From Pelargonium nanum (taxonomy: Eukaryota; Streptophyta; Magnoliopsida; Geraniales; Geraniaceae), in the NCBI GenBank assembly GCA_036897485.1, contig JAYMTF010000739.1, positions 1-30,864 on the forward strand: DNA of 30,864 bases. The letters run 5' to 3'. This document shows, piece by piece, positions 1 to 9,081 of this stretch. Position numbers and translations under genes: made by a program. Positions within the stretch are counted from its first letter, which is position 1. The number at the start of each line of letters is the position of its first letter. A model generated the notes under the pieces. That model was not told the DNA's origin and made no database searches. It was given only the letters and a program-made list of their open reading frames with translations.

Positions 1-197
1 GTGCCGTCGGCGGAGCTGAGAGTGATGTCTTTGGAGCGAGTTCCGGAGATGGAATCGGTGGAGGGTTGTGAAATGGGAAGGGGAGCGAGTCGGGTGAGTG
101 AGCCGTCCGAGTTGGGGACGAGTCGGAGGTGAGCGTAGGGATCGGAGGAGGTTGGTGAGAGAACAGAAGAGAAAGGATTGTTTGCTTGTGAGGCCAT
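1..197 (-). CDS. CXE: Carboxylesterase (CXE, alpha/beta hydrolase), N-terminal part only
   Basis: This is the first 65 codons of a gene read on the minus strand from an ATG at 197-195 and cut by the window edge. The peptide begins MASQANNPFSS and continues with DPYAHLRLVPNSDGSLTRL and, near residues 56-60, the turn SKDIT. The order DPY...L..NSDGSLTR...P...SKDI is typical of the N-terminus of plant CXE proteins (CXE8/CXE120-like), which lies before the HGGG oxyanion-hole motif. The HGGG motif and the GxSxG nucleophile motif would be outside the window, so catalysis cannot be confirmed. Family members hydrolyse small esters, and some relatives became hormone receptors (GID1); substrate is unknown here. 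The start fits the usual family start, and the bases upstream are a non-coding poly-T/poly-A tract. I am confident of the family, not of the subgroup. Confidence 0.85.
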   Translation of the reverse strand, partial: MASQANNPFSSVLSPTSSDPYAHLRLVPNSDGSLTRLAPLPISQPSTDSISGTRSKDITLSSADG

Positions 198-224
198 GGG
201 ATGAGAGGATGTGGTGAAGGAAGG

Positions 225-250
225 TTTTTTTTTTTTTTTTTTTTTTTTTT
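225..250. repeat. Poly-T tract (26 T)
   Basis: An uninterrupted run of 26 T lies 28 bp upstream of the carboxylesterase start codon; on the gene's own strand it is poly-A. It may lie in the 5' leader or core promoter and is likely to vary in length between individuals. Confidence 0.9.
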
Positions 251-1750
251 AGGTTTTTAATTTAAATGGTGGGGAAAAGGTTGGGGTAGGCAGATAGTTT
301 ATAGATAATCAAATTGACTGTGTCTGGTTCGTATATGTGTATGTATGGGCTTACGTAACAAAATGATTAATTTACTATTACATTGCTTTCAAGATATTAA
401 TGTTTTATTTGTATTTTTTACTTAAAATAAGAGTATTATATATAGAGAGTAAAATTGGCATCCATTAAGTGATATAAGTTTAAAATTGGCAAATGAATTC
501 TAGGCCCAAATATAACATCCTTTTTCAAATGGCCCAAAAACTTGATTTCAAAAAGGCTCAATTGGTTTTTCACACACACCATTCCAAAGGCTTAAATCTC
601 ATAGATATACAAGTCCACCATTATTGTACTTGTTTTTTGTGAAGAGTCCAAAATAAAGACCCAAAAATAATAGTCCAAAACAGATAGCCCACTCTATAAT
701 CTATAGGGGGTTTTCATAATTTTGTTGAAAGGAGACTACTAGTAGCAATAAGTAACATACAACTTATTTTTGTGAATTGCAACAATTATGATGAGATATA
801 AATTGTAAATAGATTTCCAATTCAATATAATGTTCTACAATTGAAACCTCTTATAAGTGATAATAATATGTCATATATATATAATTTAATATTTACCCTT
901 TCGGTCTCAAAATTTGTGTTTTGTTTATATTTTTTTAGTATATTTTTTAGAAAAATATTTATTCATGAACAACTAACAATATTCATATAATTAATAAGTT
1001 AGTTAATATTGTTTCATTTTGTTACAACATGGTACAAGAATAAATATATGAAAATAATTAACATTCTCTTAATTTTTCTCAAAATAAAAATTATACAAAC
1101 TCATAATATATTTATTTTTCTCACCCTCAGCTATAATTTATAAAATAAACCAAAAATTTGACAAATTTTCTAGTTTACCCATCAATTTCATTCTTTATTT
1201 CCCCATAACTCCTTTTTCTTGAATTGGTGAGGTGTGGAGAGCAACTCATTACTCATATCCCACAAAAGTTGTCAAAAGGAAAAAAATAATAGTTAATGCA
1301 CCATGTGAATATGTGATGTGTAATGTGACAAGGGATTTTAAAAATTGCAAAGAATATGGGTGGCTTATTTATTTATTGCACCCTTATTTTATGGCATAGA
1401 GTTATAATATAAATAAATACAAGCTATGAACATGGTGAAGTACTTGCATGCATTAGCCATTTTTGTGCTGTCAAACCATGTTCTAAGCACTAACTTTTAT
1501 TCTTGGAGATCTCAATCTCTCTTTCTTTGTACATTCCATTCCATTTTTAAACCTTCTATTCACATGGATCTTTCTTCTCATTCATAGGTCAATGATCATT
1601 TTGAAAGATTTTGGTTGCTACAACACTTCAAGAAACTATTTTTGTTCATTTTGGTTGCAGTTTTTGAAAGATTTTTTTTTTGGTTTAGAATACCAATGTA
1701 CTCGAAGGTGAACATAAATTTGAAAGATATTATCAGCATATTTAGATCAA
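251..1750. other. Intergenic, upstream of carboxylesterase
   Basis: AT-rich DNA with no supportable gene. Two GGCCCA-type motifs (around 502 and 533) and several GCCCA/GTCCA words between 500 and 690 resemble site II/TCP promoter motifs. A TATA-like stretch on the minus strand near 435-445 could serve the carboxylesterase gene. The short open frame at 1615-1803 begins at TTG and looks like chance. Confidence 0.5.
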
Positions 1751-2420
1751 CTTTTACTCGTACAAATTTTATTAAACATGTATACTTAATAAAGTTCTTT
1801 TAGAATTTTATTCAGTTTTATAGGGTGTTAAACTAATATTGAAATATTATCATACGTTAAAAGGAACACATTTTTTAATATTTGAAATTGATGTTTATGT
1901 AAGTAAACTATAGTTAAATTTAATGTTCTCGAAACGAGCGTAAACTCGATTTCTACATTCAAATGCACTTGCAATCAATACCTCATTGTTCCATTGTGAC
2001 CTACGTTGTCTTGGGTTGTTTCATTTTTGTGGGTTTATGATCTAGAGTTGTAGACGGTGTCAATAATATTTGATAGTTTTTTTTTTTTTTTTGAATATAA
2101 TATTTGATAGTTTTAAAATTTAGTCATAATTTGATAAAAATAAAAAATTAGACATAATTTATTATTTTCTGTTAGGTTTATATGGCTTGAATGGTATATA
2201 TAACTGTCATTAATTATTTTTTTGGAATTAATTTGATTAATGAAAAAATGTAATCTCCTCTAATAAATCTATTTTACAATTAATTTGTTTTTCATAGATG
2301 TGCAACGAATAATCTTTTATTTTTTTATACGGTTTACTCGTACAAATTAATATTTTAGACTATCACTGAAATGTTAACATACGTTAAAAAAATAAAACAT
2401 TTTATAATATTTGAAACTGG
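1751..2420. repeat. Pair of diverged direct repeats (1751-1890 and 2331-2420)
   Basis: Both segments share the same order of words: ACTCGTACAAATT, then an ATTGAAAT/ACTGAAAT word, CATACGTTAAAA, an ACATTTT word, and AATATTTGAAA. The first copy carries extra sequence between the first two words. This looks like an old duplication or two relics of one dispersed element. A shorter duplication, AATATTTGATAGTTTT, lies between them at about 2066-2114, split by a T tract. Confidence 0.6.
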
Positions 2421-4791
2421 AATCGTTTTATTCAAACATTAAAATCAACTTTTACTGTCCTCAAAAAAAAAAAAATCAACTTTTACTTCCAAAACTCATT
2501 TTTTATTCTAAGACTTTTTTAAAATTTAAACCAATAAATATACTTTGTAAATTTATTTCAAATTTGATTTGATGATAATACTGTTATATAATTATCTACT
2601 TAATTCAAAATAAAAATCTAAAAAAGTAACATACACTTTAGTGGGGCCAAAATGAGTAAAGAATCATTTTCTATAAATATTTTAAAATGTGTGACAGTGG
2701 TATTTACTATTTAGGATCAATTTGCTGTAATTATCCGAATATTCTGTCTGTATTATGACTCAGATTTTTATATAATATTATGTGCTTATTTGGTTTTCAA
2801 TGTTTTGTTTGTGTCCGGCCTCTCACTACCAATAGAGGATGTATAAAACTAATTTTGAGACCTAATAATAATAATATACTATTTTAGTTTATTTTTTGCC
2901 ATTTAAATATATATTCATACCCCACAAGTCAAAAATGCATTAGGGAGCATAGGCCATTATTATGTGTTATTCTCATCTACAAAATAAATAATATAATTGT
3001 TAAGTTTCATGTATTTGAAAATTTGGACATGAGTTTTATGAAATTATAATTTATTCTACAATCATATTTATATAAATGTAGTTATTTAATGTTGGTTTAC
3101 AAAATGCAATCAATTTTTTTATTTGTTTTATGTCTCGAGAATAATATGTAATTAGTGGAATATGAAAGTTAATTACTTGATCGATGATTTGACCGAAGCA
3201 TTATGCGCTAAATGCACATATGTGATAAAAATGGGATACTTGGCGCTACAAATTTATGAAATAATTGCATTATCATATATATCGAGTTATTATCCGTTTA
3301 AATTTAATTTTACATCGTAAAAATATAAAATACAACCGTTCATGTAGATTGTCACATTCACTTTTACAAAAAAAAAATACTTGAACTTATCAACTTAACA
3401 TATATAATATCGCCATATTCTCATATTTTCTTGATACGAAATGCTCGATTTCTATAATGTATTGTACATTTATCATATTTTAACTTATCAAACCATTGAC
3501 AAATTAACCCATGCTTATAATCATTTGACTATTATCACATCCATATTTTGTTTTTACTTATTGGATATAACAAAAACAAATTCAAGGTCTCTACCTCTAG
3601 CTCTAGCTAGCTGTTAAATCTTAGTGAAATATATTTTAGCAAAAGAGATTTCAATGTTCTTGGCCTTTATCCTCTTAATAGTAAATTACAAGCTGACCAT
3701 CACTTTCACTTCCTCAACCACAACATATAGCTGTTACTATGGCTCATCTATTAACCAAATTAGTTAGAGAGTAGGTGTTGAGATTGCTTATAACTCTAAA
3801 TAAATACTCTAATAATATATAACAATTTGTAAATATATAATTTGACTAATTATATATGACATGTTCAAATCTAACAACTCCAATATCAAAAGAAATTGAA
3901 ATGAGAATAATGAGATATCATTGTAATTAATTTAAACAGCGAGATAGTAAGATGATGTGACATATTACGTACGAACGACTTAGATTTTTTGTATCGTAAT
4001 TATTATTTTGTTACTTTCTTTTAGTAAATGATTCTGTTATATACCACGAGTGGGTAAAATCCTTTTACCCATTTATATGAAGTTGGAACAATATTATAGT
4101 TTTATGATAGGAGATTAAAAGCTTGTTTGAATCGTCCACTTATTTTATGTCGGTCTAATGTCTTTAGACAATTTTTTTTGTTAACGTTTGACTATTACAA
4201 TAACAACTCCGTCATTTCAAACCTTCTTCATCTGCAGAAGCTCCCACGGGCCACGTGCATGAGATATTGCCACATAAGCTGTTGTTTCTAATGTTAATAC
4301 TAAAATGATATTTATTAAAATCAAATAGGCTTAAGTAGTATTTCTTGTCAAACTTTCCATATCATAAATGATATTTATTTTACGTTTACTTATCCATCAC
4401 AAATCATTAATTTCTTTATGTGTTATTAACCGAGAGAGTTAACAAATATTTATTCAGTTGAAAACGTAAATAATTATTTATGTTATTATACTTTTAAATA
4501 ATCCGTGAACTTAAAATTCACGCAAATAAAATTTTTTGACAATACGTAAAATGTTAATTTGCCAAAAGTACATGTATTTATAAAGTCATTGAAACATTCA
4601 TGTGCAAATTCTTTGTAACTTCTACCAAGAAAAGTTATGTAACTTGTATAGTCATTTACATGTTGTAAAAGAAAACCTTTTTCCCTCAGATGAAATAAAG
4701 TAAGACCAAAGAAAAGGTTCAAATAAGAACACTAAATTTGCATTTAAGTTCTTTCAAAAAAACAATTTGCATTTAAGTTAAGTTTATTAAT
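2421..4791. other. Intergenic AT-rich DNA, no gene seen
   Basis: I see no coding region, RNA gene or intact transposon. A single G-box core (CACGTG) sits at about 4253 inside GGCCACGTGCATG, but no start codon with a believable reading frame follows it. Short A/T runs and diverged repeats are common. Confidence 0.5.
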
Positions 4792-4821
4792 CACAATCAC
4801 TTAAACTATTAAGTGATTGTG
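4792..4821. repeat. 13-bp perfect inverted repeat (hairpin)
   Basis: CACAATCACTTAA at 4792-4804 pairs perfectly with TTAAGTGATTGTG at 4809-4821 around a 4-base loop ACTA. It is the strongest simple hairpin in the left intergenic region. It could be the remnant core of a small inverted-repeat transposon; no flanking target duplication is evident. Confidence 0.85.
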
Positions 4822-5614
4822 TCATTTTCATAAAAAAACACTATTTCAAATAAATACTGAGAATAAAAAAAGCATGATTCAAATAATATTATAAAAAATT
4901 AACTACAAATTATTGTCAAACTCTGCTGATTTTCATAACATTTACACTCCGTCACTCCGCGTGTTTTATTCCGTCAAAACATAGCAAATTTTAGTGGAAA
5001 AATTCATTTTATCCTATTATAATTTTGTAGGCGACATTACCTTATTTTAATTAAGTTCTCAAAATACACCTACATTCTCAAAAGATCCCTAACATAATCC
5101 CCATTTCACTCATCTTTTTCCATCTTTCTTACTTTATAATTCATAGACCCCTTTACAGCAAAAAGTGTTATATTATATCCACAACACAATATGAAAAAGG
5201 ATGATTTTTTTTGGTGATGATTTACAAATGAAGTGAGAGTATATAAAATATAAAGGTTATAAAAAAGTATAGTTACATATTTTGACCTCCAGTGTAATTA
5301 TTATTTATTCAACTATAAAATTGAAAACACAAAATAAAATAAAATAAAATTACACAACATTTCATCTCAAATCATTCATTCACATATAGAATTTACATGT
5401 GAAAAATAACGACATATACACATTTTCTTGCAACGTTTCAACACATGTAAACATACACATGGTAAATTTGCGACTTCAAAAATTAAACAATAAATTTTTT
5501 TTCAACAAAAATTCAAAAAAAGTCAACAAGTGTAATAACAGAAAACTATGGGGTCTTAATGATAATATGCCAAACCACAGGGACCCATATGATATTTTCT
5601 CTCCGCAAAATCTC
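4822..5614. other. Intergenic/promoter region of the first RGP gene
   Basis: AT-rich upstream DNA with no supportable gene. The open frame at 5399-5665 starts with GTG, is low in complexity and runs into the RGP leader, so I treat it as chance. Confidence 0.5.
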
Positions 5615-5620
5615 TATAAA
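5615..5620 (+). promoter_or_regulatory. Probable TATA box of the first RGP gene
   Basis: TATAAA within CTCTATAAACAG lies 106 bp before the ATG at 5726. This would place the transcription start near 5645-5655, giving a pyrimidine-rich leader of about 75-80 bases, which is a normal plant core-promoter layout. The second RGP copy has no equivalent TATA box at this distance. Confidence 0.65.
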
Positions 5621-5725
5621 CAGACAGATCTCCACTTTCTTCGTCAAATCGAAGCCTCCTTCTGAGTCTCCTCCTTTCTCCATTTCTCTGCTATTGCTGC
5701 TTCTCTGCTCTCAAGCTCAGCAACA

Positions 5726-7843
5726 ATGGCGGAGCCTTCCAAAATCGCACCTCCACTGAAAGATGAGCTCGATATCGTGATACCCACGATCCGAAACCTC
5801 GATTTCTTGGAGATGTGGAGGCCGTTTTTTGAGCAGTACCATCTGATCATCGTCCAGGACGGTGACCCGACAAAGGTCATCAAGGTCCCGGAGGGTTTCG
5901 ACTACGAGCTCTACAACCGGAACGATATCAATCGGATCCTGGGTCCCAAGGCCTCATGCATTTCCTTCAAGGACTCTGCTTGCAGGTGCTTCGGCTACAT
6001 GGTCTCCAAAAAGAAGTACATTTTCACAATTGACGACGATTGCTTTGTAAGTTCTCTGATTTTTGGCTGTTTGGTTTGATTTACGGAGTACCCTTTTGGC
6101 TCCTCTGTTTGGTTGCTGAGAAAGTAGAGGAATTGGTCAGAAAGTTCAGTTTTTTTAATTGGGTTCTAGAGCAATAGAGTTACTTCATTTTGAATGTTTT
6201 GATTCGATCTGGTGTGTTTGATGGAGAGAGAAACGGAATTTTGAATCTGTTGGGTTTTGTGTTCTTTGGATCTCGAGATTTGTAGTTACTGTGCCGTTTT
6301 AGAATTTTGAAATTAAGCATCTGGGTGGATCGGGTTGTAAAATTGGGGTTTTGGGTGCAAAAATATCAGATTTGCTTGTGAATCTGTTTGGATTTTTAAA
6401 ATTGTGCTCATTGGTATATAGATTTGCTCAATTTATGTATTGCATGTTGATTTTGGTGACACCCATTGTTTGAATTCTGAAGATGGTTTAATAGTATTGC
6501 TTAATCTCTACCTTTTAACTTGAGATTTAGTCAGATCTTGTCAATGATTTTGCTTAATTTCACTTTTCGAAGAGTAAAAATGATGTGAAATCGGGTTAGT
6601 GTTCTTGTAAATTTAAGATTTTGCTTGAATTTGATGATACCAGATACTAATACTTCTAGGATGTATCATGCTATTTTCATGATTCATGATGCTTTTTTAC
6701 GCCTTTACAGTTAGTGTCATTGTCAGATTGAACCCTTCCATGTAATCATATACACATCATTGTTATAGATCTCCATTGGCAATGATGTGTGATGTTAAAA
6801 AGTTTGGTTTTGGAGGACTCATGGTTTTACATGTATATCTACAGGTTGCCAAAGATCCATCTGGCCATGATATCAATGCCCTTCAGCAGCACATTCAGAA
6901 CCTGCTGACTCCATCAACTCCGCATTTCTTCAACACTCTTTATGATCCATACAGAGAAGGTGCGGACTTTGTCCTGGGATACCCTTTCAGTCTTCGTGAA
7001 GGTGCTGAGACCGCTGTTTCTCATGGCCTCTGGCTCAACATCCCTGATTATGATGCCCCAACTCAGCTTGTCAAGCCACGCGAGAGAAACACTAGGTATG
7101 CAATACCCAATAATGAAAAAGTTTTGAACAAAATATTTGTTTATCTCGTTAGTTATTACCGTTCCAGTTCTAAAATGTTTGTTTGTCCTACAGGTATGTC
7201 GATGCTGTTTTGACAATTCCTAAGGGAACTTTGTTCCCCATGTGCGGTATGAACCTTGCATTCAACCGTGAACTCATTGGACCCGCAATGTACTTTGGAC
7301 TCATGGGTGATGGTCAGCCAATTGGACGTTACGACGACATGTGGGCTGGCTGGTGCATGAAGGTACTTTAGAGCACAATTTCTTTACCTTTTCGGTTTGC
7401 ATTGGCATGGTCTTCAACAGTTCAAGTTTAGCTATATTGGTTATGTGTACAATGATTTAAACTTATGTCTATCTTTTGTTTGTACATTTTAGGTTATCTG
7501 CGACCACATGGGATGGGGAGTCAAGACCGGTCTGCCCTACATCTGGCACAGCAAAGCGAGCAACCCATTTGTTAACCTCAAAAAGGAGTACAAAGGCATC
7601 TACTGGCAAGAGGAGATCATCCCGTTCTTCCAATCCGCCACCCTTCCGAAGGACTGCACCACCGTTCAGAAATGCTACCTTGAACTCTCCAAGCAAGTCA
7701 AGGCCAAGCTCGGGAAGATCGATCCCTACTTCGACAAGCTAGCAGATGCCATGGTCACATGGATTGAGGCTTGGGATGAGCTCAACTCCGCTGATGGAAA
7801 GGCCACCAATGGAAAGGCTGGCGAGGCTAAGGCAGCGAAGTAG
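5726..7843 (+). CDS. RGP: UDP-arabinopyranose mutase / reversibly glycosylated polypeptide, copy A
   Basis: Four coding exons, 5726-6046, 6845-7095, 7194-7362 and 7493-7843, join in frame to 363 residues; all introns are GT-AG. The protein begins MAEPSK and holds the family signatures: [19 protein letters not shown] near residue 20, the DDD metal/nucleotide-sugar motif at 103-105, YPFSLREG with Arg158 (the position reported as the reversibly glycosylated arginine in rice UAM), [14 protein letters not shown], and [10 protein letters not shown]. Family members interconvert UDP-arabinopyranose and UDP-arabinofuranose in the cytosol and at the Golgi surface, supplying arabinofuranose for cell-wall arabinans, arabinoxylans and glycoproteins. 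Length matches the usual 350-365. There is no signal peptide or membrane segment, as expected. The Lys/Ala-rich C-terminal tail ([15 protein letters not shown]) differs from that of the tandem copy. A class 1 (active mutase type) member is likely from sequence, but which Arabidopsis RGP is the orthologue is not resolved. Confidence 0.97.
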
Positions 7844-8919
7844 AGACTTCATAGTTACCGGGACAGTGATTTTGCCCGCTAGGGCTCATAGTATGGTAGT
7901 TTCTTTATCGTCTTAACTCTGTTAAAGCATTACAGTACTATTTATCATTATTTCATTTTGGTCGTTATTTATTGTAGTTTTGGAGAGTAAACTTTGCCTA
8001 CTACTATCGATATTGAGTTAATCATAATGAAGTATTTATCTTCAATAGTTGTATTCGAAAATTTGAATTTGAATCTGAACTTTGTGGATTTAGATCTATA
8101 ATATTTGTCTGGTGTAGTTTGAATCTTTCTACTGATATTCTGTTTACAGCTAGAGTGACTTGTGAGACTTGAACTCTTTTATACATCATGTGTTGACTGT
8201 TGAAAGCTTCTCTTTTGGCATGAAATATACTTTTATGTGACTATTTGTTATTCAAACAGTTTTTGTTGAATCATTCTCTTTTGTGTTGGAAGTATTTGCC
8301 AATTCAACAGTTTCTCCATGGATATGAATACAAAATGGTTTCATACTTTGTTATTGCATGGATTGATGCATGACTGACCTAACAGATCATACCCCAAAAT
8401 TTATCCATATTTTAGGAGTAGAACCATTACTCTCATGTATTGATGTGAAAAGGGTGTTTAGAGCTTATTGTCCATATTATTTTGTGGAATGGATCATGAT
8501 AAACACAAACAATTGAGTGAAATCAAAAAATTATTAATAGTATCTTATAATATTATGTTAGTTATTTTGCAAGATTGTTAAACAAGTGTTTTAAGGGATT
8601 TCATGGCAAGTCATGAATTGAAAGGAAATTTTAACATATTAGTGCACATTTGGAGTTTCTATGTTCATGGCGTTTTTTAAGTACATTTTTCAACGCTGAC
8701 TTAAATTTCAAACAAATATAAATATGAAATTAGTTCATTTAAATCAACTAAATTTTATATAACAATATTAACTGATTTATCCTTTATTTTAAAACAATAG
8801 AAAAAAAACACTAATTTTGAGAAAAGTTGAACATGACCAACAATTCAAATCCATAACATTAAAATTGAAAAAGTCTCACTAAAAAAAATTCAAAAGGTCA
8901 ATAAGGCCTGAGATGAATA
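7844..8919. other. 3' end of RGP copy A and spacer between the two RGP genes
   Basis: The first few hundred bases after the stop are T-rich and typical of a plant 3' UTR; several AATAAA-like words exist but no single poly(A) signal can be chosen. From about 8500 the DNA becomes AT-rich and should hold the upstream promoter of the second copy. No other gene is seen. Confidence 0.5.
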
Positions 8920-8957
8920 AGGCCCAAGAATATTGGGCCTATGAGGCTCAGGCCCAA
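8920..8957 (+). promoter_or_regulatory. Site II-like palindrome plus a third copy, promoter of RGP copy B
   Basis: AGGCCCAA (8920-8927) and its exact reverse complement TTGGGCCT (8933-8940) are separated by GAATA, and AGGCCCAA occurs again at 8950-8957. GGCCCA/TGGGCC words are known plant site II elements bound by TCP factors in promoters of growth-related genes. They lie 125-162 bp before the ATG at 9082, a usual distance for a TATA-less promoter. Confidence 0.65.
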
Positions 8958-9081
8958 ATCTTCCTGTAATGCACAAACTGACAGATTCGCAGCTTCTTCT
9001 TCGTCAAATCCGACCTCTTCTTCGCGTCTTCTCTTGTCTTCTTCTCTGCTTCCAGCTTCTCTCTCTCTCGACCGTACAGCA

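Noticed and set aside
4250-4262. G-box promoter of an unseen gene
   Set aside because: A single CACGTG core is expected by chance in several kilobases and no gene follows.
4486-4722. 78-codon minus-strand frame
   Set aside because: Phe/Lys/Asn-rich AT-driven frame with no family signature, no leader and no neighbours.
5399-5665. 88-codon frame before RGP copy A
   Set aside because: It starts with GTG, is Asn/Lys-rich from AT-rich DNA, and runs across the TATA box into the RGP leader.
8941-9081. N-terminal extension of RGP copy B from ATG 8941
   Set aside because: The ATG abuts promoter-type motifs and the family start is at 9082; the pyrimidine-rich leader makes a Ser-rich frame by composition. 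Kept only as a finding.
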